Origin: Isoetes taiwanensis
Taxonomy: Eukaryota > Streptophyta > Lycopodiopsida > Isoetales > Isoetaceae
DNA: 64,000 nt
Direction: 5' to 3'
NCBI GenBank assembly: GCA_021234155.1
Contig: JAJEKV010000030.1
Span: 14,146,079 to 14,210,078 of the forward strand
Part shown: positions 36,911 to 49,200 of the stretch, piece by piece
Layout of the letters: each line of letters starts with the position of its first letter
Position numbering within the stretch: position 1 is the first letter of the stretch
Made by a program: the position numbers and the translations under genes
The notes under the pieces: generated by a model
What the model was told of the DNA's origin: nothing
Databases searched by the model: none
Seen by the model: the letters and a program-made list of their open reading frames with translations, nothing else

Positions 36911-39900
36911 AAAGTTAGCATTGGAAATTAATGTATTTAGTTATTGACATGTCACTGGCTAGACTTATCAACTAAATTAAACCTATCATGGCAACCGATC
37001 AAAATGCTCTTGCATAACTAAGAAAGAATGCATTTTATCATGTAGCAAATGTAATGTAATTGCAAGTCAAGATTTCTAATGTCTAGATTTACCAGACTTG
37101 AATGTAATCTGCTCGAACCTGCACTAAGATTAATCTTTACAAAAATTGAGAAAATATCCATTGTATTTGATGAATAGGACAATTTAAATTGTAATCTAGA
37201 GACTATATAAATGAATACCACCACTATTTCATGATTACCAAGTTGTAGAGCAGAATAGGCTTGAACGTAATCACCTCCAACACAATTTCGACCTTTTTTT
37301 TCCTGTGCTTTTTTCAATATGCATAAGTCCTCTGCAACACAGTCATTTTGCAAGACTTACATATTTTCAGCCTACTTTCAATTAAAAATAAGTTATTCCA
37401 TGCACAATCCAGATTAACAACTTTCATTAGTACAGATAGCCAAGGATTTCATGCCACATATAGACATAGCACTGCATATAGTGTGAACATTTCCTGAAAA
37501 ATTGTGGAAAGGTACATATAGAACAATGATAAGTATATTATGGCATAAATGTCAAGAAACACTTACCAACCCTATTTCAGCATGTCAGTAGTGAAGTTTA
37601 CATATCTTCTTACCCAACCTATACTGGCAGGTAGAGACATAAGAGCAATTGCACAAAGTAGTCAGCTAACATATGCCTACAATGTTACTAACGATTTATG
37701 TAGCTTTTAGAAGGAGGACACACTATATTGAGTAAATGCTCAATGAAGCTTCATTGGTGTTACTGCAGGAGTCAATACGGGATTTCAATTCATGGGAAAA
37801 TATAGCAGTGGTGACATGACTGTGAAGAGTAATTTTAAATTGCTTTTCAAAATAATGTCATATGCCATCTGCTTCAACTGGTTAAATGGAGCTGTACTGG
37901 CAATATAAAGGATCACAGACGACTCACCAATGTAGAGTCAAACTGCCAATAGACTAAAACAAATGCAATAAAGCAACGTTAGAACAATCAGCCCATACAA
38001 TAATGAAATCAAGTAGTTAAAGATGAGTGTTGATTGTAAACAAAAGAAAACGATAACAGTGGTATCATAAGCTCAAAACGACAATACCTCGAGGGCAATG
38101 GGATAGAAGGACAATGGACTGAACGTTTTTGCATGTCTCCCTTTCTTGGTTACTGATAGATATTTGTGTCTCTGTTCTTAGCATCTACCATTGTCTTTTG
38201 GAGCTGCATCTACCGCGGGATTGCTTGGAATATAGGCAGTTGTTGCTGTGGTTCTTGTACTGCAATAGACACAGAAGCTGATGGAAAAGCCATTGTTAGC
38301 CCGATGTTTGCGGTTACTGCTGTTGTTGCTAGTACCGTGGTGGTTGTTGCAGTTAAGATTGCCGTTCCTCTGTGGAAGTAGGTTGCTATGACTGTATAAG
38401 ACTTAAATGCCGCTGAAGCGCCGTAGTCATTACAAAAAGCACTCTATATCTACCTTTTTCCATCTTTCTTTCAAATTCACATGCAGCTTCAATTAAAATT
38501 TTTACTAACCTGTTGTAGTTGTGGTGAGAGTCCAGTTTGCTTTTGGCTTGCACTTGAAAGATGTGAAAGTTGTGTAGCTGCTGCAGCATTTAAAAGGGGA
38601 CTACCATGCAATGGTATCTCTTGGAATCTATTTGCAATTGATTTAGAAACATGTTAATGAAATTCATAGAAGTTTGCTGCGTGTTGGACATGGGAATTAC
38701 GCATCAAGAGTTTTTCAAGATTAGCCCCCGTACATTATGGCTGTTCAAAAAGTGAAATATGGTTCCACAAAAACTTGTGCACTTGGAATTCTAGACTGTA
38801 AAAAATTACCGTCTCTAGGCAACATAGTATGAATGTCGTAGCTCCACTACTAACGATGCAATCACTACGGCAACAGTCCCTAATTCTGAAGCGTCAAAGT
38901 TACAAAACAGAAAAAATGCTTACCGTGTACATCAAAATGGAAAGAATCCCAATATCACCTATGTTGCCTCCCTATTTGTAAAACGTCCTCTATTTGCCTA
39001 AAACGACCTCTGCAAAGAAGCTTCAAACACAAAAAGGGTATAAGGAAGGAATCCAAAATAAGCTCATAAAAAACCACATACCATGTCAAGAAGAACTGGA
39101 AGAATCCTGAAGCGTTGTTAAGAGATAAAGAGGTAGAATCCTTAATCCTGCCTTCTGCAAGTGGAAATCATCCATCCGACTATGGCTATTATCTTTGCTC
39201 CACCAAATCTCTGCCGTCAAGCCACAACTGCACCAAAATCCAAAGGATTAAAGAAAAACCTTGCTGCATGCTTGTTCTGTCTGGTATCATACTATATGCC
39301 CTCTCGACAAAATAACTATGGAGCCAAAATCATAGAACAAAAAAATTCTACGATTTTTAGGAAATCGAGAAGTTTTTTCCGGCGGCAAAATCTTACAAAA
39401 TCATAGGAAAATCCCAAATTAACAAGATTGATTATCTATAGTTGTTGTATAACAGATTTTCTATAGCTGTTGTATAGTAGATTTTACAAATATAAAGTAC
39501 TTCAAAATGATGAGTTTGGCATGTTAAACTTGATAAAATGTTTGCTATTAGTGATTCCGTAAGTATTGGCATTTAGCACTTCAGATTGCATATCCACAAA
39601 AGATCCTAAAAATGCACAAGGTCAAAAAGAATTGCCGAAGGGTTCTGTTTTATGTTTATAGACTCGAATGAAAATGCTTTACTCATATCGTGCAAGCTCA
39701 ACTTTTATAGTTGTTTTTGTCTCGGATCAAACATTATTCTCTGCAAAAAATAGAGCTTTTAATGGCGAACTTTGTATAATGGCAAGAAGTCGAGCTTGAA
39801 CAGCGAAAGGAACAAATATTATGCATCTAAGGCTTCTTTGCTGCAAGAGCAAATGCCTAATCTCTATACACAACAAATGCAACCAGCTGCAAAACAAAGG

Positions 39901-40675
39901 CCATTTAATTGCAACACTTATAAAAGCAATATGTTTCATGTTATTTGGTCTGTCTGAAGCTCTTTAACATGAATTAGGTTTGCAGCATAGCAACAATAAT
40001 GTTTTCAATTAAACATAAGTAAGTTTGTTGTATCCAATCAACCATGTTCGAACACAACCATGTTTGAACAAAACGACTTGGAATAAAAACTTGGAACCCT
40101 AGCCATGTTCGAGCAAAATGACTCTGAATAAGGGTGTGTTTCTATAAGGGCTTTTCGGGCCCAATGTGACTAAATCATATGTGCCCAAATCAAGCTATGT
40201 TGTATGTGTCATTTCCATGTGCTCCTTCTCGACCCGAGTAGTTGTCACTGGCACCATCCGATTGCCTGCAAGCAGCATTGCTTGGAGCAGTGCCCTGGAC
40301 GGTGTCATGAACTTATGCGAAAACAAGAAAAATACGCGAAGAATATGCAAGAAATATGGAAGAAATATGCTAAGGTTGGCAAAGAATCTGATATATGATG
40401 AAGAAACAAGAATACAATGGCCCGAAGGCAAGTAGGAACACAAGAGAGATGCCTAGAAGGCTCAAGACTGGCGTTGAATCGGAAATGGTTACGACAAGAA
40501 GAAGGTACCTCTATATATATATCTAGGCCAACAGCCAGGATCGTGTCACTCCAATGGATGAGATCGTGTCAAGTGTCACACATGCACGTAGGTTCTAGAA
40601 TATCCTAGACCCTCCTGGAATCAGCCCTGCAAATGAAGAAGATGTGAGGGAATGGCTTCAACAAGTATTGGTAGC
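36911..40675. other. Mostly non-coding, with possible unproven minus-strand exons near 38.5-39.2 kb
   Basis: Two minus-strand segments have good splice signals and plausible coding sense. One is 39154-39082 (CTTGCAG|AAGG to GACATG|GTATGT, reading GRIKDSTSLSLNNASGFFQF). The other is 38627-38510 (FQEIPLHGSPLLNAAAATQL and on to SPQLQQ|GTTAGT). Joining them directly makes a stop codon, and no flanking exons complete a gene, so I do not call a CDS. The rest shows nothing recognisable. Confidence 0.25.
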
Positions 40676-40742
40676 GCACTTGGTAAAGGTGGATGATTCA
40701 TAGCTAAAAGGTTGCGAGTTCAAACCCTTTATGCAACTACCC
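40676..40742 (+). mobile_element. tRNA-like SINE head fragment
   Basis: The plus strand carries an A-box-like TGGTAGCGCACTTGGTAAAG and, about 40 nt later, a B-box-like GCGAGTTCAAACCC. The stems expected of a working tRNA do not pair, so a SINE head or tRNA relic is more likely than a gene. It resembles the minus-strand repeat at 63301-63372. Confidence 0.45.
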
Positions 40743-41292
40743 TGGTGTGACGACCATCTTTTCTACATATGAGTAGAATATTCGTATGGTATGAATACCT
40801 ATATGGTCATTACAAACGGCTTGCTGCATGTCTGAGGAAGAGGGATTACAGGCAGCAGGCTGGTTCGGGAGGCCAGAAGGTCCTTTTCCCTTCTGGAAGG
40901 CCAGGGCACACAGGCAGCAAGGTCGGGTCTGAAGCTACATGGGAACTGAAAAAACATCGCCTTGACTTGGAAGTCAAAGACAAGATTATACTCTCATGGA
41001 AACCAACTCAAGGAGCCTCAGACAACATATCACTGGAGCCTCAATCAAAATATCAAGAAAATTGTTCCTTGTGGTTTATGGGAACTGGTGAACTGAAACT
41101 ATAGCCATAATTTTTTGTTAACATTTATGTCCTTGTTAGTGTTGTTTTTCTTTATCATACTTATATTATATAAATCATCCCTATTTTTCTCTTCCAGCAC
41201 CGAAGAATGGGGTTTTGAGCAAGGGCTATGCTATTTGTCATTGATATTTGAGTGCCAAGCTCACTCGGGCATGCAAGAAGCTCTAATAGCAT
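40743..41292. other. No gene supported
   Basis: One plus-strand ORF of 111 codons (40769-41104) has no recognisable domain, no clear splice partners and mixed composition. It is left uncalled. Confidence 0.35.
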
Positions 41293-41441
41293 TATGGCTA
41301 TGGCTATGGCTATGGCTATGGCTATGGCTATGGCTATGGCTATGGCTATGGCTATGGCTATGGCTATGGCTATGGCTATGGCTATGGCTATGGCTATGGC
41401 TATGGCTATGGCTATGGCTATGGCTATGGCTATGGCTATGG
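41293..41441. repeat. (GGCTAT)n hexanucleotide tract, about 25 units
   Basis: An uninterrupted 6-bp repeat. It is open in all six frames and reads as (Leu-Trp)n, (Met-Ala)n, (His-Ser)n or (Ile-Ala)n, so long ORFs crossing it are artefacts. Confidence 0.98.
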
Positions 41442-42580
41442 ATGTGGTTGTGGAAATAGACATCAAAATAAACTGACCAATCTTGCAACTTCTTTCTTGA
41501 AGAACCTCATATTGACCTTGTTCTATGAATAATCGCCTTTCATATCATCTGCAAAGCTCAAGAGATAAGACAGATATTAGTCTTGGAAGCAATTTCGTGC
41601 ATATCATCTCTTTTTTTCTTCACCTCCATATTTATTTTTTCCAGAACCTATGTTACCATAGCAAAAAGCCCAAGATTTCCAGAATCTCTCTCTTCATACC
41701 AGAGCTTCACGACGTCGGATCCATGGCATGAACTTGATGTGTCAATTGAAAGATACCTGAATGCAGGATTATATTAAAGATACCTGAATGCAGGATTATA
41801 TGGTCTAGCTGATGTTAGAATTTAGCGAGACCGCTAGAAATAACTGGAGCTTGAAGAAACTAACAAATGCCTTAAGCTCGAAGAAAACTTCATCCTCAAG
41901 TGGCGTCATCTGCTTCCATGGCTATGAAGGTGCAAGATTTCAGGGGGTAGCCATATCTGGCGAAAAAAGCCGCAACTAGATTCGCCGTAGAACCACAAAA
42001 AAAAAAGAGGAAAAGGAATAATAACAAATTGATTTATATATGTTCAGATAATGGGCAATTGGCCACTTTCTTTTTATTACACTTGATGATCCACTGGCTG
42101 CAAATTTGATAACCTGTTGTTAGAGCTAGGTTATAAATTCCTTAAGAAATTATATCTGCAAAATGCATCCCCTTATTTGATCCAATCATCTTTTTCTATT
42201 CCTTGAGAGACGAGAGATAATCTTTGAAAGACGGGCAGATAATTTTCATTATCAATCAGGGTAAAAGGTACAACAAGCGGAGAGACATGTTTACAATTCA
42301 GAGGAAGAAAATATCCCTCTATGCAAGACTACCTGTACATATCAAAATTTTATTTGATGTGACAGTATTTTAACTCACACATGACTACTAATCGCTTCTT
42401 CATAGCTGTCTTGTTGAGTGTAACAGTTCTCCAAACATCACCATGCTTTGTTACAATCTTATGAATCTTTGGAGATTGTGAAGACTTAAATACAAAACAA
42501 TGTCATAGATCGAGTCACAATAGCTCCCGTTACATTTGGATAAATTGTAACTTCATGTGACCTTGTCATAGCTACATTTA
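41442..42580. other. Intergenic, short direct repeat
   Basis: A unit of about 27 bp with AAGATACCTGAATGCAGGAT occurs twice at about 41750-41802. No gene is supported. Confidence 0.45.
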
Positions 42581-42596
42581 AGAAAGATAATTTTAT
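42581..42596. repeat. 16-bp target-site duplication (left)
   Basis: AGAAAGATAATTTTAT abuts the A-rich tail of the minus-strand LINE. An identical copy lies at 48378-48393 beyond the element's 5' end. A length of 16 bp is usual for L1-type insertions. Confidence 0.9.
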
Positions 42597-42905
42597 TTTA
42601 TTTTTTGACGGACAAAAGCCAAAAAGTTTATTAATCAGATGAAAAGTACAAAGTTTACATGTCTCATCTAACTGTGTAAGCACAAAGAAGATGCCACAGG
42701 AGCACGAGCCTGGAGCACAATGTGCTTACTCCAGAAAGGGAGACTAACGATAAGAATCAATTCGAAGATACTGAATCCAGATGTGTTCCATCATTTTCGA
42801 AACAAGAGAGGAGCACCTATAGGCTGTCAGTATCTTTTTCTGAGTCATCGTAATAACACCATGTGCAGATGAATACATGCCTTGGAAGATGTGGTGTCTG
42901 TGACA

Positions 42906-44247
42906 CTACCATAGGAGCCAACCAGAATCAAGATGGAATGCCCTCTGTTTAGCTGAGGGCCATGCATTAGGATAGGACGCCAAGAGAATGCATCGGCAGT
43001 CCAAAGTACTGTTAAACAAGCCTTGTAGCCAGGACCATGCTGGTTGAACCTCTGGACAATCAAAGAGACAATGCTCAAGAGTTTCAACGGCTGAAAGGCA
43101 GAGCGGGCATACTGCAGATATGCGAGGATCATAGCGATGTCGGAAGGCATTAACATGCATGCATCTGTGGATAACCTGCCACCATAGTACAGAGACTTTA
43201 GGGTGAAACAACCTATTCCAAAGCCATCGCCATGTACGACATAAAGTGCGTTGTGGAATCTGTAGGTGCCACCCTTCTGGCTTCTGTTAGGGGTTGTGAT
43301 GCTAAAAGAAGGCGATATACTGATCTGATAAAGTGCTTGCCATTGTGAATATTTTCATGACAGTTCCATGGCACTCATTCAGCAACACCAACTTGCACTA
43401 CAAGAGGCAAATGTTCTGTGACCTTCTCCCATAGAGACACATCCCAACGAGAGAGGAGGAAATTTGCCTGAAATTCAGGCCAAGATAGTAGGCGATCTAC
43501 TTCATACCATGCTTGAATAGAGTCAACGCCTGCCAGAATCCATCGTCTCTGTGTAAGGGGATGAATTGATGCTGCCAGTGGAGGTGCTGAGGGGTCTGGA
43601 GGCAGTGGTGCCCACTACCATGGAGTCTCCAATAGGGCGTGGATGAAGGGACATGGCCAGAAAAGATGTTTGACTGCCTCCCATGCTGTCAGGAAGCCAC
43701 GCAAAAATGGAGAAGCACTTGGAAAAGGCTGCAGGGTCTGAAATAATACCCAAGATAGGACTGGTTTGACAGCCTTTTTGCCTAGAGGGATACAGGGACC
43801 AAGAACTTGTTTAAGAAGGCGTAAACCAGGAGAATCATCTTCACCATTCAGGAGTCTCCAAGTGAACTTTGAAATAAGGACTTTGCTCTGCAGTAAGAAG
43901 TCTATCATACCCAGACCACCTGCCCATTTAAGAAGGATGCACTTCGACCATGCTACCTTAATCACAACACCTTCCTCAGTACCCCCCCATATAAAGTTCT
44001 GAACTATTGCAATGAGCTCAAATACTTTGTTCTGCGAGGCTAGCAGTATGGATGTCATATAAACATGGGTACTACTAAGGACTGACTTGGCCACTGCAAT
44101 GCGACCCGCAAGAGACAACTTTGCAATGGACCACCAGAACAAGTGCTTCTCCACAACCTTAATGATCTCCTCCCATGTAGCTCCCATAGTAACATGGATA
44201 TCAACTGGAATCCCCAACAACTTGATGGCATGTCCATGCGCAAGCAA
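42906..44247 (-). pseudogene. LINE ORF2 C-terminal region with zf-RVT-type finger
   Basis: Piece 44247-43615 carries KLLGIPVDIHVTMGATWEEI, KLSLAGRIAVAKSVLSSTHV and NFIWGGTEEGVVIKVAWSKC. Piece 43211-42906 starts FHPKVSVLWWQVIHRCMHVN and has CPLCLSAVETLEHCLFDCPE, the zinc-binding zf-RVT pattern C-x2-C-x8-H-C-x4-C. The pieces lie in different frames. Confidence 0.85.
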
Positions 44248-44249
44248 TT

Positions 44250-45699
44250 TCTATGGATAATCATGAACACACGCCGGAGTCGGAGTATCCAATGTCCATA
44301 AAGCTATACAATTCTGCCACCCTACAAGAACACCGGAAGCCAGTGAAAAAGTGTCTAAGAGTAATTTGGCAGCTACAAGATTCTCAGCATTAGCGACTAA
44401 AAAGAGGAACGTATCGTCTGCATATTAATTGCAAACCTCTTGTGTGCCATCCTCCATTGCAAGACCATGGAGAAGTCCCTCTATGGTTGCAACGGTGAAT
44501 GACTGTGACAAATCCTCTGCGACAATTGTGAAAAGCAGTGGTGATAAAGGGCATCCCTGACGAATACCACGACCGAGTGAGAAGGCATCTGACGGCTCAC
44601 CATGAAACATAACAATCGCCCGAGCAGTGACATGCAGCTTCATAACATCTGATGTGAATTGTTCCCCAAATTCCAGTCTTAGCAGACAGCGATGCATGAA
44701 TTCCCAGCGTTAAGGTATACAACTGAAAGGTTTTGCTTACATACCCAATAAATTCCTTCGTAAGCAGTAGCAACATTGTTCAGAATACATCGTTTTGGAA
44801 GAAAACCTGATTGGGTTGTTGAGATGGACTCTGCTAAGATATCTTTCACCCGCTCTGCAAAAGCCGTGGCAAAGATCTTATATACAGATGACAATAAGGT
44901 GATGGGCCGCCAGTCTGAAATAGTCTGAGGATCCTTGACCTTGGGGATGAGTGAGATGGCACCTGTGTTAAGAATTCTATCCAAAGCAGTGGACCGCCAA
45001 AAGTCACAGAAAGCATCATACACATCTGGCTCCAGCCATTCCCAATACTCCTGGAAGAACTCAATTGGCAAACCATCCAAACCTGGGCATTTGCCTCTTT
45101 TCAGTTCAAAGACTGTCAAACCTAAATCATCAGCTGTCATAGCCGCCTCTATTGACACGCGCTGCTCGTCAAAGATGATGGGGGAAATCCTAGATAAAAT
45201 AGCAACTCGCATTTCTGATTGAAAGGGAAGATGTTTCTCAGCAAAGAAAGTCTGAAAGTGGCTATGTAGATATTGCTTGAGTTCAGTTGGCTCTGTTAAC
45301 ACCGAACCATCCGGCAAAAGCGATGAGGACGTGATTGACGTCATGCGACGCCTCTTAGCCGCACAGAAAAAGAAGCATGTACAACGGTCTCCATCACAAA
45401 ACCACTGCAAACCTGCCTTCGTCTTTGCTTGTTGGATTTGCTCCTCCTCCAATGCTTGGATCTGTGCCAAAATATCTTGATCATGAATACCTGGAAGGAG
45501 TCCCTGTCGAGAATAGAGTAGGTCCTGATACAAGGTGTCCAATAAAGCACGACTTGCTGCTGCAGACTCCCGGCCCCACTGTTTGGCGAAGACTTTGACT
45601 GCCGCAATCACATCCACTATGTCAGCCATGTCTCGACGTCGGTTGAAGGTAGTTGTCCAAGTGTTCTTGCAGCCTTCTTGAAAGTCAGCATCCTTTAAG
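44250..45699 (-). pseudogene. LINE ORF2 reverse transcriptase, motif A deleted
   Basis: Visible blocks are KRGKCPGLDGLPIEFFQEYW, SLIPKVKDPQTISDWRPITL, QSGFLPKRCILNNV, GRGIRQGCPLSPLLF and YADDTFLFLVANAE (YADD at 44413-44424). Around 44690-44715 the sequence runs from LSVVYL straight into RWEFMHRCLL in a new frame. The motif A region with its catalytic Asp, expected between them, is missing. A stop replaces the residue before YADD (CN-stop-YADD; the related copy near 16238 has CNQYADD). The enzyme is therefore dead. Confidence 0.88.
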
Positions 45700-46469
45700 A
45701 ATTTTACATTCAAGCGGAAACATGTCCGTCTAGGCCGTCGTTGCCACAGAGGCTCGTCTGAAAGGAATTGCGAATGGTGGTCTGAAACTGAGTTGTCCTT
45801 GAGACAGAACCGAAAGAGACCTGGAAGTGCCACAACTGCATCTGCATTCCAGTAAGCACTATCCAACCGAGAGCTTGCACGATCCCCACCAACTTGACCA
45901 TTGCACCAAGTAAAGGAACCTTCACCATCAATCTCCGAGAGGTTGCAGTCATGGAGTAGACAGAGTCACTGTTGGCGTTCAAAACCAGACACCACTGTAG
46001 AGGTAGCCCCCAACCGATCGGACTCCATTTCCACCATATTAAGATCCCCAACAAGAAGCCATGAAATGCGGCAGCCCAAGCTGAGCATCTTCCCTCGCAA
46101 GGAGGCCCATAGTGCAGCTCTCTTATGGGGCCTGTTGTGGGCGTAAACATTAATTAGATCATACTTAACCCCTTATTCATGCCATACAATTAGGGCCCAA
46201 CGACCAAAATGATCAGCCTGAGTGAAGATGACTGGCAAAGAAGGAAACCATGCTATCACCACCTCTGCACTGGCAGAATAAGCTGCTGCGATAAGAACAT
46301 TAAACCTTTGACCAATCATGTCTGCAAGCTTTGATACGTCTCCCTTACGATGCATGTGCTCTTGAAAACATACAAATTGAGGATCTAATTTAGGTAAGTA
46401 GAAAGAAATGCGACTCCGCTTGAGGGGGGAGGAGGCTACCCCCTGAACATTCCATGAAACTAACCGCAT
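45700..46469 (-). pseudogene. LINE ORF2 endonuclease domain
   Basis: Starting MRLVSWNVQGVASSPLKRSR, it contains VCFQEHMHRKGD (catalytic Glu block), INVYAHNRPHKRA, WLLVGDLNMVEME (GDxN block) and VSDHHSQF (terminal SDH block). These are the ordered motifs of an exonuclease-endonuclease-phosphatase fold used for target nicking. It is in one frame with the RT but interrupted by two stops, near 46175 and 45970. Confidence 0.85.
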
Positions 46470-46479
46470 TGACCTTGTG

Positions 46480-48210
46480 ATGGGGCCAATTCAGATGAGA
46501 CCGCTGGTGTCTCAAGGGAATTTGAGGAAGTCTCCTGGGCATCTGACATGGCAGAAACCTCATCAATCAAATCAGCCCACTGAAGCAGATCAAAGCGACC
46601 ACAGTGGGATGCAATAGGAGGAGCATAGCTACATGAAGCCAGAACTGAGGGCTGGGATGCAGAGGAGTTAGATCCCTTAGCTGATTTTTGTGGTTTGACG
46701 AAGAGCCGGTGGATGTTTTGGTGGTGGATGGAAGCCATGCCGATCAATGTCCATGTACTGTCCATGAGCCTCTTCAATTTTCTCTTGCGACTTTTGAATT
46801 TCAGCCAGTCGCAACATTTGGTGATCCGTAGACCCGAGGTGAGGAAGCAAGAATCGAAGAGTTGGGGAGGAAGGGGGAGGGGCAGCCACCGGGGTGTGAG
46901 ATATCCATTGAGGTGGGAGCTGATCTAGGAGCATGGAGTGCCGGAGGAGCAAATGGAGGACTCTGCTGGTGAACCTTACGAAACTGAGCAAAGAGAGCGG
47001 CTTCAGGAAACATGAGAGCTAGCTCAGGACCATTCAACAAGGACAGCTTAAATGGAAAGAAGATGGGCCTTCTCTGGACAACAATTGTTTGAGGCAAATC
47101 ACGATGAATGGGCCTTGCAACACAAATCTTGGTGATGCCACTGGTTATGGAGTGTTGCAAATGGAGTTCAATCTCATTAGCAATGGCGGAAATGAACTTG
47201 GAATCCTGTAGCTCTGGACGAAAATCTTCAATAGCAAACTAGAAGGGGGCACGGAAGGCATCTGGCTTAGCTGGAAAGGATCCAGGAACATACTGCTGAT
47301 AGAGCAAGAAGTGTTTCCAAAGAGGATCAACACCTCGTTCTATAAGTTGAGCAGCTGGCTCAGGAGATTCAAACATCAAAAGAACGCAACGTTGATCTTT
47401 TGCCACAAGCTTGATAGATTGATAAGCAGGAAGTCCTAGCTTATGAATATGCCCAGACAACCAAGATCCCACACGCCTCAGATCCAAGAAAGGGCCAGTG
47501 AAATGGTAGACCACAGAACAAGCAACCAATTGCTCCACATGTCATCGATGATCTTCATGGCTAATCTGCACCACTGGAGCCCCAAAACGCTCAAAAGTTG
47601 CCCTGCACTCCTGAACCTCATAAAAGATTTCGTCTGATGGGAGTTGGACGTCCATGGAGTCTTGCTTGGCTTGCAATTGCTGGAGATAGAACACAACTTG
47701 TTTCCTGTTATTATCCACCATGGTGGCAATGGCAGTTGAGATACGAGCTGAGGTGGCTGCCGTCGCCAAGCCCTTGCAAAGCCACTCAGAAAATCGCACA
47801 CCAATAACTCGAGCCACTGTGTCAGATGATCTCCAAGGTCAGGTCGTCGCAACTCGGGGGGTGGAAGAGGAAGTCACCCCAGGCTGCCAGGGGGAAAGAG
47901 GGGGAAATTGCTCCTGCCCTGAGGGACCTCCAACGTGCGTTAGATGCACCACTTGTCCTGTGGGAACACCAGTTTGTGTAGGTTGCACCACCGTCTGAGC
48001 ACTACCTCCATGAGAAGTCCACGTGAAAGAACTTCCAACCTGTGTGTGGAGGTGCCGCTTGTGCAACACTATTAGGTACAGCATATCCAGAGGAGCACTC
48101 TACAGACACGTGAGATTTCGACTGACATGAGGCACCTCCAACATGTGTTGGAGGTGCCGCTAGCCCAGAAGCAATTTCAGCAAACAAAGAGGATCTTGCC
48201 TGACCCACAG
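46480..48210 (-). pseudogene. LINE ORF1 (RNA-binding/gag-like), broken
   Basis: Pieces 47817-47542 (VIGVRFSEWLCKGLATAATS ... VQLPSDEIFYEVQECRATFE), 47538-47239 (YHFTGPFLDLRRVGSWLSGH ... AAQLIERGVDPLWKHF) and 47160-46801 (KLSLLNGPELALMFPEAALF) together resemble the DUF4283-type ORF1 domain of plant L1-like elements. Stops separate them. The upstream part (48160-47900) holds repeated GGAGGTGCC-type units coding Pro/Gly/Thr-rich sequence. ORF1 proteins coat LINE RNA. This one would not be made intact. Confidence 0.65.
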
Positions 48211-48377
48211 AACTTCCAATAATTGTCGGAAATCCTAAGCGCCATCATGAATGCCTCCCAAATCTATAAAGTATGACCGCACTATGCATCTTATCCCTCA
48301 GATGTTCATCATCCTCCCAATTATCCTTATCATAATTTTCCTTATCACTTTCTAACTCATTATCACTGTCAGAAATC

Positions 48378-48393
48378 AGAAAGATAATTTTAT
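48378..48393. repeat. 16-bp target-site duplication (right)
   Basis: Identical to 42581-42596. It marks the 5' end of the L1-type insertion. Confidence 0.9.
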
Positions 48394-49200
48394 CACATCC
48401 ATATCACTTGAGACATTGTCAGACTACTAAACAACACAATATAAAGAGAGGGCTCTTGAGATGGAAAAGTAGAGATGCAGTGGGGGATGAAGCTATAGCA
48501 GGAGGTACAATAATTGAGGAGGCAATAGTGGTCAATTTAGTATTATGAAAGAAGAAGAAATTATCATACATTGAGTCCTAGATGATGGAGTCACGGAACT
48601 TCAACTCTAGATGAGAAATCATTGGAGGAGGTGCAAGGCGAGAATCCTGAAGTGGCATTGTAGCAGATGGGGTAAATCCACGCTGGGAGATAGCATTCTT
48701 AAATGTAAAAGATTTATCTGAAAATATAAAAGCAAGTTCTGAACCATTTAGAAGGGATAACATCAGTTCCATATACCATTTGCCACCTTTGACAATAATG
48801 CACTCATGAATTGCTTGATCAATGAGAATAAAAACACAAATATGTGGACCATTGATAATAGAGTGAGAAATGTGCATCCCCACGCCATTGGCAATGGTTA
48901 TTGAAAATTCATGAGGAAGCAGATCAACAAGCAAATCAGGAATGAAAAACGAAGGCATCTTGATTCAATCAATTTGAGCATTCGTTGCGAGACCAGTCTT
49001 TTGTGCTTGTCTAAACTTACTGTAATGATGTTGTCTGATGGTAAGCTTATGACCAACTTGGGATTTGACCTCAACTGCATCTATAGTGCTGATAATTTAG
49101 CTCTAGAGGGTGATAATGGGGAGTTACAATCTAACTGTGGGAGTGTGATAAACGACTTGTGGGTGTCGGACCTAGGATATGCAATCACAAATCTATAGTG
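48394..49200 (-). pseudogene. Older LINE ORF1-like remnant
   Basis: Minus-strand pieces 49080-48898 (PKLVISLPSDNIITVSLDKH) and 48958-48578 (ISHSIINGPHICVFILIDQA ... LMLSLLNGSELAFIFSDKSF) parallel the ORF1 of the neighbouring LINE (QLPSDEIFYEV; KLSLLNGPELALMFPEAALF), but they are more decayed and in shifted frames. This looks like a different, older LINE beside which the 42.6-48.4 kb element landed. Confidence 0.6.

Larger units (their letters stand above)
42597..48377 (-). mobile_element. Near-full-length L1-type LINE
   Basis: This is a 5.8-kb minus-strand non-LTR retrotransposon bounded by a perfect 16-bp target-site duplication. Reading 5' to 3', it shows an ORF1-like region (about 48210-46480), an apurinic-type endonuclease (46469 to about 45700), reverse transcriptase (about 45700-44250), a C-terminal region with a zf-RVT-type zinc finger (43211-42906), and a 3' UTR ending in a short A-rich tail (plus strand TTTTATTTTTTGACGGAC at about 42595-42612). 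Stops, a deletion in the RT and frame shifts make it inactive, but its length and clean TSD point to a fairly recent insertion. Confidence 0.93.

Noticed and set aside
38166-38381. Plus-strand ORF with a hydrophobic Val/Ala stretch
   Set aside because: It overlaps the possible minus-strand exon region and has no supporting splice context.
40769-41104. Plus-strand ORF of 111 residues
   Set aside because: No domain, splice partners or repeat relation recognised, and the length is within chance for this region.
41115-41488. Four long ORFs reading (Leu-Trp)n, (Ile-Ala)n, (Met-Ala)n and (His-Ser)n
   Set aside because: They are six-frame readings of the (GGCTAT)n tract, with no flanking coding sequence.
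45710-46150. A 146-residue minus-strand ORF in the LINE endonuclease region
   Set aside because: It is a shadow frame. The real endonuclease frame is the one with INVYAHNRPHKRA and WLLVGDLNMVEME, with two stops.
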